Shown here: piece after piece, positions 18,540 to 27,560 of the stretch
How positions within the stretch are numbered: the stretch's first letter is position 1
How the letters are laid out: each line of letters opens with the position of its first letter
Source of the DNA: Ensifer aridi
GTDB lineage: Bacteria > Pseudomonadota > Alphaproteobacteria > Rhizobiales > Rhizobiaceae
DNA length: 64,000 nt
Assembly (NCBI RefSeq): GCF_002078505.1
Contig: NZ_LUAV01000002.1
Span: 269,832 to 333,831 of the forward strand
Direction of reading: 5' to 3'
Translations under genes and position numbers: made by a program
The notes under the pieces: generated by a model
Database searches by the model: none
What the model saw: only the letters and a program-made list of their open reading frames with translations
What the model was told of the DNA's origin: nothing

Positions 18540-20123
18540 ATGGCCGAAAGCATTGCCGAGGCGGTTTCCCGCCGCCGCACATTTGCGATCATTTCGCACC
18601 CGGACGCCGGTAAAACGACGCTCACCGAAAAGCTCCTGCTCTTCGGCGGCGCGATCCAGCTCGCCGGCGAGGTCAAAGCCAAGAAGGACCGGATTCAGAC
18701 CCGTTCCGACTGGATGAAGATCGAACGTGAGCGCGGCATCTCGGTCGTCACCTCAGTGATGACCTTTGAATACAACGACACGGTTTTCAACCTGCTCGAC
18801 ACGCCCGGCCACGAGGACTTCGCCGACGACACCTACCGCACGCTGACGGCGGTCGATGCGGCGGTCATGGTGATCGACGCGGCCAAGGGTATCGAGCCGC
18901 GGACCTTGAAGCTTTTCGAGGTCTGCCGGTTGCGCGACATCCCGATCATCACCTTTGTCAACAAGATGGACCGCGAGAGCCGCGATCCCTTCGAGATCCT
19001 CGACGAGGTGGAGCATAAGCTGGCACTCGATTGCGCGCCTGTCACCTGGCCGATCGGCCGTTCCAAGAGCTTCTGCGGCACCTATCATCTCGCCACCAAC
19101 GAGGTGCGAGGCGCCGACACGCAGGAGCGGCTGACCAAGGTCAACGAACCGGAAATGGCCTCGCACCGGCTGCCGGAAAACGAACGCGATGCCTTCATCG
19201 AGGAGACGACGCTGGCGATCGAGGCCTGTAAGGCCTTCGACCGCAAGGCCTTTCTCGAAGGCCACCTGACGCCGGTCTTCTTCGGCTCGGCGCTCCGCAA
19301 TTTCGGTGTGCGCGATCTGATCAATGCGTTGAGCGATTTCGCACCGCCGCCGCGCTCCCAGGTCGCCGACATCCGTACCGTCGAGGCGACCGATGACAAG
19401 ATGACCGCCTTCGTCTTCAAGATCCAGGCGAACATGGACCCGAACCATCGTGACCGCATCGCTTTCGTGCGCGTCTGCTCGGGCAAGCTCGAACGCGGCA
19501 TGAAGGCGCGTCTCTCGCGCACCGGCAAGCAGATGGGGCTGACTGCGCCGCAATTCTTCTTCGCCTCGCAGCGCCAGCTCGCCGATACCGCCTTTGCGGG
19601 CGACGTCGTCGGCATCCCGAACCACGGCACGCTCAGGATCGGCGATACGCTCACCGAGGGCGAGCCGCTCGTCTTCCAAGGTGTACCGAACTTCGCGCCG
19701 GAAATCCTCCGCCGCGTCAGGCTCGGGGACGCGATGAAGGCGAAGAAACTGAAAGAGGCGCTGCAGCAGATGGCAGAAGAGGGTGTCGTTCAGCTTTTCT
19801 CGCCGGACGATGGGGCGCCGGCGATCGTCGGCGTCGTCGGTGCGCTGCAGTTGGACGTGCTCAAGGAACGTCTGCAGGCGGAATATGGTTTGCCCGTCTC
19901 CTTCGAAATGCCGCGCTTCTCCGTCTGCCGCTGGATCTCCGCCGACAACCCGGCCGACCTCGACAAGTTCATCGCGGCCCACCGCGGCGACATCGCACGC
20001 GATCTCGACGGCGATCCGGTGTTCATGGCGCAGGACGGTTTCTCGCTGCGGTATGAGTCGGAACGCTATCCGGCGATCAAGATGGTGGCGATCAAGGAGT
20101 ATCACGTCGCCAAGGCGGCGTGA
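18540..20123 (+). CDS. prfC: Peptide chain release factor 3
   Basis: RF3 is a GTPase that removes RF1 or RF2 from the ribosome after peptide release. The 527-residue protein has G1 HPDAGKTT, switch residues in RERGISVVTS, G3 DTPGHEDF and G4 NKMDRE, followed by domains II and III with VVGALQLDVLKERLQAEY, which distinguishes RF3 from EF-G. ATG 18540 begins the conserved MAESIAEAVSRRRTFAIISHPD. It is divergent from dut and monocistronic. Confidence 0.96.
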   Translation: MAESIAEAVSRRRTFAIISHPDAGKTTLTEKLLLFGGAIQLAGEVKAKKDRIQTRSDWMKIERERGISVVTSVMTFEYNDTVFNLLDTPGHEDFADDTYRTLTAVDAAVMVIDAAKGIEPRTLKLFEVCRLRDIPIITFVNKMDRESRDPFEILDEVEHKLALDCAPVTWPIGRSKSFCGTYHLATNEVRGADTQERLTKVNEPEMASHRLPENERDAFIEETTLAIEACKAFDRKAFLEGHLTPVFFGSALRNFGVRDLINALSDFAPPPRSQVADIRTVEATDDKMTAFVFKIQANMDPNHRDRIAFVRVCSGKLERGMKARLSRTGKQMGLTAPQFFFASQRQLADTAFAGDVVGIPNHGTLRIGDTLTEGEPLVFQGVPNFAPEILRRVRLGDAMKAKKLKEALQQMAEEGVVQLFSPDDGAPAIVGVVGALQLDVLKERLQAEYGLPVSFEMPRFSVCRWISADNPADLDKFIAAHRGDIARDLDGDPVFMAQDGFSLRYESERYPAIKMVAIKEYHVAKAA

Positions 20124-20293
20124 CGACCAATGCCAAGGCCTGTGAACATAGGCCCCTGGCCCCCGCGGGGGCGAGAGCACTGGCGGGTGCGGCGTCCGTC
20201 CTTCCTCCCGTCATAAAGGGAGAAGGCAACGACAGTCGGACGAGGGCGATTGCGCCGGCACGCCGGCGGACCTTTCGCGGCTCCGCATCGCAT
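20124..20293. repeat. GC-rich non-coding gap with palindromic repeat remnants
   Basis: The gap after prfC holds a 12-bp palindrome CCCCCGCGGGGG (20160-20171) and CCTCCCGTCATAAAGGGAG, which resembles parts of the larger repeats in the iol operon gaps. No gene is seen. It lies between convergent genes and could end transcription in both directions. Confidence 0.4.
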
Positions 20294-20668
20294 TCATCCA
20301 GGATCCGTCATTCGCAGCGCCAGCACCAGTTGCGCGACGCGTACGGCCGCGATGAGATAGATGGCGACCACGAGAAGCTGAAGCGCGAGGTGCCGCCTGA
20401 CTTTCGATAGCCGGTAAAGCCCGTCCGCAAAGTTCAGCAAAAACAGGGCGATGCCGATCGAGAACACAATGTAGCCGGCAATCGGCGTGTTTATGATGCC
20501 CTTGGCGGTAATGATGTCGGGGTTCTCGACGGCATGCATGCCCGCCGCCACGATCAACGTCGCGACGACGAGGTTGCGCGTGTGCCGAAATATCTCCTCA
20601 AGGCCGCCGCGATCGAACAAGGCGCGTTTCGCGGTCAGTAGAAACGACGGGATGCGGCGACCGGACAT
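20294..20668 (-). CDS. Small hypothetical membrane protein
   Basis: A 124-residue protein with three hydrophobic stretches: LVVATLIVAAGMHA, GYIVFSIGIALFLLNFA and LALQLLVVAIYLIAAVRVAQ. The start at ATG 20668 is preferred because GGAG lies four bases before it; an upstream in-frame start would add a non-conserved basic tail. I do not recognise the family. It is transcribed alone, convergent with prfC. Confidence 0.65.
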   Translation of the reverse strand: MSGRRIPSFLLTAKRALFDRGGLEEIFRHTRNLVVATLIVAAGMHAVENPDIITAKGIINTPIAGYIVFSIGIALFLLNFADGLYRLSKVRRHLALQLLVVAIYLIAAVRVAQLVLALRMTDPG

Positions 20669-20782
20669 GCGACTCCATCTCGAATTGCGGTTGCAGGCGG
20701 GATGATATTCGAGCGGATTCTCGCCCGTCAAAGCCTTTCGGCGGACGTGCAAGGCGGGTCCCTCGTCCGCGGCGGCTGCGCC

Positions 20783-21475
20783 TCAAAAATCGAAGCGCCG
20801 CGCCGCGCGTTCCAACATTGCGACTTCGGGATCAACGGACCAGATCGTGCCGACGGCCTCGCGAAGCGCGTCGATGAGCCGCCTGACATCGGCCTCGCCG
20901 CCGGCATGCAGCGCCTCGGCGACGATGAGCACGGCCGTCGTCTCCTCGCGGACGGCCGAATACCCGCTCTGGCGATTTGTCCAGCGCCGCGCATGCGCGC
21001 GTCCGCTCGTATCGGCGAAAATGATTTCTTGCGGCTCAGGGAATTCCATGTCGCCGGAGAAGGTCGTGTAGATCTCATCACCGACGGCAGGCCGGACCTC
21101 GAGATCGCCGGTGACCTTCCCAAGATCGAAGACAGCGATCGGGATGGCAAACGCCAGCGACGCCGCGTTGCAGAGATCGATGGTCGGATGGATTTTTGGT
21201 AGCGTTCCCTCCTTCCGGAAACGCCTCAGAAGCGCTTCGGAGGCCGAGCGATATTGCGTCGGCTTCAGTCCCATCCGTGCGAAGGCGCGGCGCCAAGCCT
21301 GTATTTCCGGGAATTCGCCCTCCGTGCGCTCCGAAAGCCGTGCCCTCGCCACCGCATCGAAATGAGCGACCTGCGCGTCGACCGCGACGTCCTTGCGGAT
21401 ACCCCCGACGTGAAGCGCGCCCGCGGCCAGTTCGGGGAAGTCGTTCCAGATATCGTCTGAGTGCTTAAAAGACAT
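20783..21475 (-). CDS. B3/B4 domain protein (stand-alone, tRNA-synthetase-editing-like)
   Basis: This 230-residue protein matches the free-standing B3/4 domain group (COG3382), related to the editing domain of phenylalanyl-tRNA synthetase beta. Segments such as AWRRAFARMGLKPTQYRSA, LPKIHPTIDLCNAASLAFAIP and PAVGDEIYTTFSGDMEFPEP are typical. Members are thought to hydrolyse or bind mischarged aminoacyl-tRNA or related aminoacyl compounds, which is not proven here. The gene begins 4 bp after an EamA transporter gene, so they are one operon. Confidence 0.8.
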   Translation of the reverse strand: MSFKHSDDIWNDFPELAAGALHVGGIRKDVAVDAQVAHFDAVARARLSERTEGEFPEIQAWRRAFARMGLKPTQYRSASEALLRRFRKEGTLPKIHPTIDLCNAASLAFAIPIAVFDLGKVTGDLEVRPAVGDEIYTTFSGDMEFPEPQEIIFADTSGRAHARRWTNRQSGYSAVREETTAVLIVAEALHAGGEADVRRLIDALREAVGTIWSVDPEVAMLERAARRFDF

Positions 21476-21479
21476 GAGG

Positions 21480-22406
21480 TCACCTTTCCTGCAGGCTGGT
21501 CGTGGGCTGCGCCGCGTGTCCGGTACGTGTGAGATTGGTGGTCCGGAGGCTGAGACTCAAGACGGCCAGGAGCACGGAGCCCATGCCGATCATCTGATTG
21601 GCGGCAATCGGCTCGCCAAGAGCGGCAGCGGCGAGGAGAAGGGCGGAGACGGGGGCAAGCGCGGTGAAGACTGAGGCCTCGGTACCGCTTACCTTCTCCA
21701 GTCCAGCATACCAGAGCAGGAAGCCGCCAATTGTCGGCACGAGCGCGTAATATGCGACGGCGGCAAGGGCCGGTGCGCCTGTTGTCCCCGCCAGAGGAAG
21801 CTCCGCAAGTGCAAACGGGATGGCGATCGCGCCGCCGAACCCCGCCATCAGCGCCGACAGGGTCAGCGGCGGAATCTCGGAGTCGAGGCGCTTGCCGAGG
21901 AGGATGAACAGACCTTCGCAGATGACGGCGCCGAAGATCAGAGCAGCGCCGGCGAGCGAATGCGGGCCGGCCGCCTCGAGCCGAAAGACGATCGCGAGAA
22001 CGCCCGCAGCGGCGAGGAGAGCGGCCATGAGCACGGAGCGCTGCGGCCTTTCGCCAAGGATGATGACGGCAATGGCGGCCGAGACCACGGGAAGCGTGCC
22101 GATTATGACACCGGCATCGGCCGCGGGCGTGAGCTTCAAACCGGAAATGAGCAGGGTCGTATAGCCGACGCTGCCGGCGCCCGCCTGCAGGAAGAGGATC
22201 AGCCAATCGCCCTTCGGCAGCCGCGGCCAAGGGGTTGCGGTTGCGCGCATCAGCCCAAGGAAAAGCGGGAGTGCGATCGCGAAGCGCAGCGCCGTTGCCG
22301 TAAATGGCGGCAGGCCGGAGGCTATGATCTTGCTCGCGATAACGGTGCTGCCGACGAGCACCATGGCGAGCGACAACTGAATATATCCCTGAAATCGTTT
22401 CGACAT
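21480..22406 (-). CDS. EamA/DMT-superfamily transporter
   Basis: This 308-residue membrane protein has two EamA repeats with about ten helices, for example GYIQLSLAMVLVGSTVIASK at the N-terminus and YYALVPTIGGFLLWYAGLEK in the second half. The last 20 residues are polar and cytoplasmic. It precedes the B3/B4 gene by 4 bp and follows an AraC-type regulator gene on the same strand with an 82-bp gap. Export of an amino acid or analogue is inferred from the family and neighbours. Confidence 0.87.
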   Translation of the reverse strand: MSKRFQGYIQLSLAMVLVGSTVIASKIIASGLPPFTATALRFAIALPLFLGLMRATATPWPRLPKGDWLILFLQAGAGSVGYTTLLISGLKLTPAADAGVIIGTLPVVSAAIAVIILGERPQRSVLMAALLAAAGVLAIVFRLEAAGPHSLAGAALIFGAVICEGLFILLGKRLDSEIPPLTLSALMAGFGGAIAIPFALAELPLAGTTGAPALAAVAYYALVPTIGGFLLWYAGLEKVSGTEASVFTALAPVSALLLAAAALGEPIAANQMIGMGSVLLAVLSLSLRTTNLTRTGHAAQPTTSLQER

Positions 22407-22488
22407 CCTGCTGCCATTCCGATCGATGATGGCGGCAGATGAACCGATCGGGCGCGAGTGGTCTTGTACGGAATTGCAGGTTCGGAAG

Positions 22489-23298
22489 TCAGTTCGCTGC
22501 CCGCGCGTAGGCGCCGGGAGAGAATCCGTATTTGCGCACGAAAACGCGCGTCATATGGCTCTGGTCGGTGAAGCCGCCGGCAATCGCCGCTTCCGCGAGT
22601 GGCGTACCCTCGGCGATCAGCCGCCGGACGATGTCGATCCGTCGCTGGATGAGATAGGCATGCGGCGTGAGCCCCGTCGTTTTGGCAAAGCCGCGCACGA
22701 CCTGATAACGGCTCAGCCCGCTCTCGCGCGCGAGGTCCGAAAGCGTGAGCGGCCCCAGCGGGTTGTCGTCGATGAGGCTAACGGCTGCAGCGATCGATTT
22801 AGGCCCCTTCACCGGAGTGCCTTGCCGTGGGGCAAGCTGCATCGCCTCGGCGAGCAGAGTGACGGTGAGCTCCTCCCAACGAAGCATCGCATCGGCACCG
22901 GTCGCCGTCGCGGCCGCAAACGTCGCCCGGAAGCGGGCGGCAAGCCGTGCATTCCGCATCACCGGGTCACTGAATTCGCAGCTGTACTTGCGCCCTTCGC
23001 TGATGTCGTCGACTGCCGCGGCGACCACGGCGGGATCGAGATAGAGCATCCGCCAGGAGCGGCCGGCATTGCCGATCGGCGCGCCGTCATGGACCTCTCC
23101 AGGATTGACGGTGATCACGTCGCCCGCTTTCGCCTCGACCATGCCGCGGCCGCTGAGCGACTTCTGCGCCCCCTCAAGGATCAGGCCGATCCCGAACTGC
23201 TCGTGCGTATGGCGCGCGAAGGCGTGGCGCGTCGCGGCCTCCACCACGTCGACGCCGGCAATGCGGCGCGGCAGCACCCTGAAATCGCCCCTCGGCAT
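22489..23298 (-). CDS. AraC family transcriptional regulator
   Basis: This 269-residue protein has an N-terminal cupin-like ligand domain (HTHEQFGIGLILEG, VNPGEVHDGAP) and a C-terminal double helix-turn-helix, with LTLSDLARESGLSRYQVVRGFAKTTG and the signature IAGGFTDQSHMTRVFVRKYGFSPGAY. It is upstream of, and in the same orientation as, the EamA-B3/B4 pair and probably controls it. It is divergent from the XRE-type gene. Confidence 0.9.
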   Translation of the reverse strand: MPRGDFRVLPRRIAGVDVVEAATRHAFARHTHEQFGIGLILEGAQKSLSGRGMVEAKAGDVITVNPGEVHDGAPIGNAGRSWRMLYLDPAVVAAAVDDISEGRKYSCEFSDPVMRNARLAARFRATFAAATATGADAMLRWEELTVTLLAEAMQLAPRQGTPVKGPKSIAAAVSLIDDNPLGPLTLSDLARESGLSRYQVVRGFAKTTGLTPHAYLIQRRIDIVRRLIAEGTPLAEAAIAGGFTDQSHMTRVFVRKYGFSPGAYARAAN

Positions 23299-23388
23299 GT
23301 CCGCTCGTCATTGGTTTTCGTTGAGCTCTGATGCTGGTATAGCGTTTCCGTGGTCTTGCGGCAAAGCGAAGACGCGAAGGAGGTTGCG

Positions 23389-23913
23389 ATGCTTTACACG
23401 GGGCGGACGCTGAAGCGCCTGCGGCTCTTCGCCGGCATGAAGCAGAGCCATGTGGCTGAGCTCCTGCAGGTCACACAGACGACCGTGTCGCGCTGGGAGG
23501 CCGGCATCCTGACACCTTCCGAGAGCCAGCAACGGGCGCTGGAGCGCCTGTTCGCGAAAGTGCCGTCGACGGCCGATGCGGCGCTCAAACGGCTGGTTGA
23601 AACCTCGACGGCGCGGGTTCATCTGATCTGCGATCACTCGCATCGGCTGCTCGCGGCCTCGTCCGCCCGGCGAATGGAATGGCGGCGGGACCTGCTGGGA
23701 GCGCCGATGTTCCGTTACGCGTCGGAGGATATCCGGAAGGCGGAAGGCGACCTTGCCGAACTCGGCTGGCACGAGGCCCGGATAGCCTCGCTCGTCGTCG
23801 AGACAGGCCCTAACGGCCGCGATGACGTGCCGATCGTCGCGGGCCGTGTGCTTTGGGAGCGCATTCCGCTTGCCGACGGTGCGACGGGCCGCCTGGTGAC
23901 GACGCTGATGTGA
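23389..23913 (+). CDS. XRE-family helix-turn-helix protein
   Basis: The 174-residue protein has an N-terminal Cro/C1-type helix-turn-helix (RLRLFAGMKQSHVAELLQVTQTTVSRWEAG) and a C-terminal region of about 110 residues (TARVHLICDHSHRLLAASSARRMEW onward) that looks PAS-like but is not assigned. ATG 23389 has AAGGAGG at ideal spacing and is preferred over an upstream GTG frame. A 15-bp palindrome follows its stop. Confidence 0.8.
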   Translation: MLYTGRTLKRLRLFAGMKQSHVAELLQVTQTTVSRWEAGILTPSESQQRALERLFAKVPSTADAALKRLVETSTARVHLICDHSHRLLAASSARRMEWRRDLLGAPMFRYASEDIRKAEGDLAELGWHEARIASLVVETGPNGRDDVPIVAGRVLWERIPLADGATGRLVTTLM

Positions 23914-23919
23914 TCGCGG

Positions 23920-23934
23920 CGCATATTTTATGCG
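23920..23934. promoter_or_regulatory. 15-bp AT-centred palindrome after the XRE gene
   Basis: CGCATA (23920-23925) and TATGCG (23929-23934) form a perfect inverted repeat around TTT, seven bases after the XRE stop and about 100 bp before the epimerase gene. It could be an operator for the epimerase gene. There is no T-run, so a terminator is less likely. Confidence 0.4.
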
Positions 23935-23970
23935 TTGTTCCTCCCGCTCGGCTCCGGCTAGCCTCAAGTT

Positions 23971-24012
23971 CGGGATGAGGAAAAGTATGCGCGGTTTTCC
24001 GCCCGCATCCCG
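23971..24012. repeat. Rhizobial short repeat, GTGTGCGCGG family, copy B
   Basis: GGAAAAGTATGCGCGG then TTTTCCGCCCGCATCCCG matches 4596-4640 with one substitution in the core. It lies just upstream of the epimerase gene start. Confidence 0.7.
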
Positions 24013-24036
24013 TTCCAACTTCTTGAGGAGTGATGC

Positions 24037-25020
24037 ATGACGATTCTGGTGACGGGAAGCGCCGGCCACTTGGGCGAAGCGTTGATGCGAAGCCTGCGCG
24101 CGGCAGGCCGCGATGTTCGCGGCATCGATATCAAGCCTTCCGATTTCACCGATCTTGTCGGATCGATTGCCGACCGCACGTTCGTCCGCCGGGCACTGAA
24201 GAATGTGCACGCCGTCGTCCACGCCGCGACGCTGCACAAGCCGCATGTCGCAACGCACGGCTATTCCGAATTCATCGAGACCAATGTCACCGGCACGCTC
24301 AATCTGCTCGAAGAGGCCTCTGAGGCGGGCGTCGGCGCCTTCGTCTTCACCAGCACCACGAGCGCTTTCGGCTCGGCGCTGACGCCGGCGCCCGGTGAGC
24401 CGGCGGCATGGATCACCGAGGAGGTGACGCCGATTCCGCGCAACATCTACGGCGTCAGCAAAGTCGCGGCGGAAGGCTTATGCGAACTCTTCTCTCGCCG
24501 GCACGGTTTGCCCGCAATCGTCCTGCGCACCTCGCGTTTTTTTCCAGAAGCAGACGACGATGCGGAAATCCGCGGCCACTACGATACGGCGAACGCGCAG
24601 GCAAACGAGCTGCTCTACCGCCGCGCGGACATCGAGGACGTGGTGAGCGCGCATCTCTTGGCGCTCGAGAAGGCGGCAGAGATCCGCTTCGCCCGCTATA
24701 TCGTCTCGGCGCCGACCCCCTTCACGCGTGACGATCTCGCCACGCTGCGGAAGGACGCGCCTGCCGTCGTGCTGCGTCACTTTCCCGAATGCGAGGAGCT
24801 TTATGCCGAGCGCGGATGGCGGCTCTTCCCGACGATCGACCGCGTCTATGTGAGCGCCCAGGCGATGGCCTCGCTCGACTGGCGGCCGAAGTACGATTTC
24901 CGCCATGTGCTCCGATGCCTTCGGCGCGGCGAGGATTTCCGCAGCCCGCTGGCGATCGAAATCGGCTCGAAAGGCTATCACGATACCGTCTTTTCCGACG
25001 GGCCTTATCCGGTCGCGTGA
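24037..25020 (+). CDS. NAD-dependent epimerase/dehydratase (extended SDR)
   Basis: The 327-residue protein has the dinucleotide motif VTGSAGHLG (5-13), a YGVSK active-site Tyr-Lys pair, TSTTSAFGSA ahead of it and the extended-SDR motif VLRTSRFFPE. The chain is long enough for a sugar-nucleotide or other substrate domain. The substrate cannot be read, and there is no obvious pathway partner nearby. Shine-Dalgarno TTGAGGAG lies upstream of ATG 24037. Confidence 0.85.
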   Translation: MTILVTGSAGHLGEALMRSLRAAGRDVRGIDIKPSDFTDLVGSIADRTFVRRALKNVHAVVHAATLHKPHVATHGYSEFIETNVTGTLNLLEEASEAGVGAFVFTSTTSAFGSALTPAPGEPAAWITEEVTPIPRNIYGVSKVAAEGLCELFSRRHGLPAIVLRTSRFFPEADDDAEIRGHYDTANAQANELLYRRADIEDVVSAHLLALEKAAEIRFARYIVSAPTPFTRDDLATLRKDAPAVVLRHFPECEELYAERGWRLFPTIDRVYVSAQAMASLDWRPKYDFRHVLRCLRRGEDFRSPLAIEIGSKGYHDTVFSDGPYPVA

Positions 25021-25080
25021 TCGTGCCGTTGAGGCGGTTGCTCGTGTCCGCGAGCTGCACAGGGTGGGCCCCCTCCGCTC

Positions 25081-25485
25081 TCAGTCCCGAGGCCGCCCCG
25101 GCAGCTTGCCGATGTCGCCGATCCAGGGCAGGGCGGAGGAGCACCAGATCTGCGAGCGTGGCGCAAGTTCGCGCCGCTGGTTGATCGTGCCGACGCGGAT
25201 TCCCACTTCCTCCGCGTCCTCGTCGGTGCCGGTCGTGTAAACCGGTGAACCGCATTGCGGACAGAAGAACTGCAGTCGCTGGCGCCCGTTTTCAGCGGTC
25301 TTGACGTAAAGCTTCGGCTCCCCGCCCGTCAGCTGGAAGGATGCGCGCTGCGTGCTCGCAGTCACTCGATAGGCGGAACCCGTCAGCCGCTGGCAATCGG
25401 TGCAATGGCAGATGGTTACGTGCTCAGGATCGATTTCCGCCTCGTAAGTAACGAAGCCGCAATGGCATTGGCCGTCGATGTGCAT
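25081..25485 (-). CDS. GFA-family zinc protein (Gfa-like, CENP-V fold)
   Basis: This 134-residue protein has the zinc-ligand pattern of the glutathione-dependent formaldehyde-activating enzyme family: GQCHCGFVTYEA, CHCTDCQRLTGSAYR and FFCPQCGSPVY. Most members are not proven Gfa enzymes, so the catalytic role is open. The gene is preceded by a short inverted repeat (25497-25520) just before its Shine-Dalgarno. Confidence 0.88.
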   Translation of the reverse strand: MHIDGQCHCGFVTYEAEIDPEHVTICHCTDCQRLTGSAYRVTASTQRASFQLTGGEPKLYVKTAENGRQRLQFFCPQCGSPVYTTGTDEDAEEVGIRVGTINQRRELAPRSQIWCSSALPWIGDIGKLPGRPRD

Positions 25486-25496
25486 CGGACGCTCCT

Positions 25497-25520
25497 CGTA
25501 TCTGTCTCAAGCAAGATACG
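25497..25520 (-). promoter_or_regulatory. Inverted repeat upstream of the GFA gene
   Basis: CGTATCT (25497-25503) and AGATACG (25514-25520) flank a ten-base loop. On the minus strand the downstream arm runs into GAGGAG, the GFA ribosome-binding site, with the start codon at 25485. It could be an operator, an iolB-side terminator or a leader hairpin. Confidence 0.4.
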
Positions 25521-25562
25521 ATAGAGCGTCCGCACTATTCGTCGAGAGCTTGCCGTACCGGC

Positions 25563-26363
25563 TCAGACGCCCGTGAACAGCCACTCATGTTCCTTGGCGT
25601 TGTGGAACTTCCAGATCCGCTTCGGCCCGGCCATGACGTTGAGATAATAGACGTCGTAGCCGTGAACGGCGGCAACCGGATGGTAGCCCTTGGGTACCAG
25701 CGTGACGTCGCCGTCTTCGACCGCCATCGTCTCATCGAGCGAGCGGTCGTCCGTATAGACGCGCTGCAAGGCGAAGCCCTGCGGCGGATTGAGGCGGTGG
25801 TAATAGGTTTCTTCCAGATAGCTTTCGGCCGGCAGGTTGTCCTGGTCGTGCTTATGCGGCGGATAGGAGGACGTGTGCCCGCCGGGCGTGATCACCTCGA
25901 CGACGAGCAGCGACTCAGCCGAACCGTCGTCCTCCGGCATGATATTGGTGACATAGCGCATGTTGGTGCCCCTGCCGCGCGTCATCTGCGGGTGCGTGCC
26001 GGGACGGATGACCTTGGCCTTGAAGCCTTCGCCGCCGGGTGCTGAGCAGACCGCAAGATCGAGATCGGTCGTGGCTTCAGTCTGCCACCTGCTGCCCTTA
26101 GGCACATAGACGGCATAGGGCTGGCCTTCGAAGGGCGTCATGCGCTCGCCGAGTTCGCCGAAATTCTCACCGTCGACGGAGACCTTCGCCCTGCCGCTGA
26201 CGAGCACGAGGCAGAGTTCCTTGTCTCCCGCTTCGCCGCCGGTCGTCTCGCCGGGTTTCAGCCGCTGAAGCGCGAAGCCGACATACGTCCAGCCGGCGCT
26301 TTCGGGCGTAATGTCCTGCATCAGGCCGGATTGTGCCTTCGGTTTGACGAGTAGTTTGGACAT
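25563..26363 (-). CDS. iolB: 5-deoxy-glucuronate isomerase
   Basis: IolB converts 5-deoxy-glucuronate to 2-deoxy-5-keto-gluconate in myo-inositol catabolism. The 266-residue bicupin has GWTYVGFALQRLKPGE near the start and the metal-binding HTSSYPPHKHD in the C-terminal cupin, then LEETYYHRLNPPQGFALQRVY, typical of IolB. A longer frame reads back through repeat DNA; MSKLLVKPKAQ at ATG 26363 is the true start. It is the last gene of iolRCDEB, separated from iolE by a 241-bp repeat-filled gap. Confidence 0.94.
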   Translation of the reverse strand: MSKLLVKPKAQSGLMQDITPESAGWTYVGFALQRLKPGETTGGEAGDKELCLVLVSGRAKVSVDGENFGELGERMTPFEGQPYAVYVPKGSRWQTEATTDLDLAVCSAPGGEGFKAKVIRPGTHPQMTRGRGTNMRYVTNIMPEDDGSAESLLVVEVITPGGHTSSYPPHKHDQDNLPAESYLEETYYHRLNPPQGFALQRVYTDDRSLDETMAVEDGDVTLVPKGYHPVAAVHGYDVYYLNVMAGPKRIWKFHNAKEHEWLFTGV

Positions 26364-26440
26364 GTCGACGGTCTCCTGACTTCTTCCTTGATAGCCGCAT
26401 TCGCGACCTGCCCCGCTCCTTGGGTTTAACCCGAGGACTA

Positions 26441-26581
26441 GCCCTCTTCCGCTCGCGGGGAGAAGGGATTCTGAGCTTGCCGCTGTCTCCTCTCCCCTTT
26501 CGCGAAGAGGTGGACCGGGAGAGCGCGGCATACCCTTCTCCCCGCAGGCGGGGAGAAGGTGGCGGCAGCCGGATGAGGGGC
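26441..26581. repeat. Palindromic repeat in the iolB-iolE gap
   Basis: The gap holds an arm CCCTCTTCCGCTCGCGGGGAG and a second arm CTTCTCCCCGCAGGCGGGGA, then AGGTGGCGGCAGCCGGATGAGGGG. The last part recurs, inverted, at 27561-27600. Each CTCCCCGC..GCGGGGAG unit is a strong hairpin. No gene is present; reading through it creates spurious open frames on both strands. Confidence 0.7.
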
Positions 26582-26604
26582 GTACCGGCAGCCGGACGAT
26601 GCGA

Positions 26605-27516
26605 TTATACCCAGTCCAGCCCCGCCTCCTTCGCAAACGCCTTCAGCGATTTCAGCCCGAGCGACTGGTACTCGAACGGGTTGCGCACGGCCGAATCCTG
26701 CTCGGCCTCGATCACCAGCCAGCCATCATAGCCGTGTTCGGCGGCGATTTTCAGCACCGGCAGGAAGTCGACGCCGCCTTCAGCGTCGCCCGGCACCGTG
26801 AAGACGCCGCGGCGCACGCCTTCGAGGAAGGAGAGGCCTTCGCTCTCGACCACTCTGCGGACAGCCGGGCGGACGTTCTTGCAATGGATATGGCGGACGC
26901 GGTCCATATATTTCCGCGCCACTTCCGCCGGGTCGGACCCGCCGAACCAGGCATGGCCGGTATCGAGCAGCAGCTTCGTTGCCGGACCGGTGTTCTCCAT
27001 CAGGAGATCGATCTCCTCGCCGGTCTGGACGATCGTACCCATATGGTGGTGGTAGACGAGATCGATGCCTTGGTGGGCGCAATACTCTGCGATCGCTTCG
27101 AGATCGGCGCCGAATTTCTTCCACTGGTCGGCCGGCAGCACCGGCTTGTCCTTGACGAGCGACTTGGAGTCGTCGCCGTGGATCGCATTCGATGTCTCGC
27201 AGACGATCGCCACCTTGCAGCCATTGTGCTTCAAGAGATCGAGGTGCGGCTGGATCGCCTTCTTCTCGGCCCCGACGTCATGGGTGAGCAGATTGGTGGA
27301 ATGCCAGCCGGAAACGAAGACGAGGTCATAGGCGGCGAGCTTCTGCTTCAGCGCTTCCGGATCGGTGGGCATCTTGTGGCCCTTTTCTATGCCGTCGAAG
27401 CCGATCTTCTGGCAATCGGAGAGGCAATCCTCGAGCGTCAGATGCGCGCCGATCGTATGGTCGTCGTCATTGCTCCAGGCGATCGGATTGGTTCCGTAGC
27501 GGATCATGTCTGTCAC
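26605..27516 (-). CDS. iolE: Myo-inosose-2 dehydratase
   Basis: IolE dehydrates 2-keto-myo-inositol to a diketone intermediate. The 303-residue TIM-barrel protein of the AP-endonuclease 2 superfamily starts [19 protein letters not shown] and has [37 protein letters not shown] and HIHCKNVR, carrying the His/Glu/Asp metal ligands. It lies between iolD and iolB in the same operon, with repeat elements on both sides. Confidence 0.94.
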   Translation of the reverse strand: MTDMIRYGTNPIAWSNDDDHTIGAHLTLEDCLSDCQKIGFDGIEKGHKMPTDPEALKQKLAAYDLVFVSGWHSTNLLTHDVGAEKKAIQPHLDLLKHNGCKVAIVCETSNAIHGDDSKSLVKDKPVLPADQWKKFGADLEAIAEYCAHQGIDLVYHHHMGTIVQTGEEIDLLMENTGPATKLLLDTGHAWFGGSDPAEVARKYMDRVRHIHCKNVRPAVRRVVESEGLSFLEGVRRGVFTVPGDAEGGVDFLPVLKIAAEHGYDGWLVIEAEQDSAVRNPFEYQSLGLKSLKAFAKEAGLDWV

Positions 27517-27560
27517 TTTCTGTTTCGTCGTCTGCTTGAAGCGGATGCTTCGTTATCTGC

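Noticed and set aside
26364..26636. N-terminal extension of IolB by 91 residues
   Set aside because: The extra residues translate the palindromic repeat; conserved IolB sequence begins at ATG 26363.
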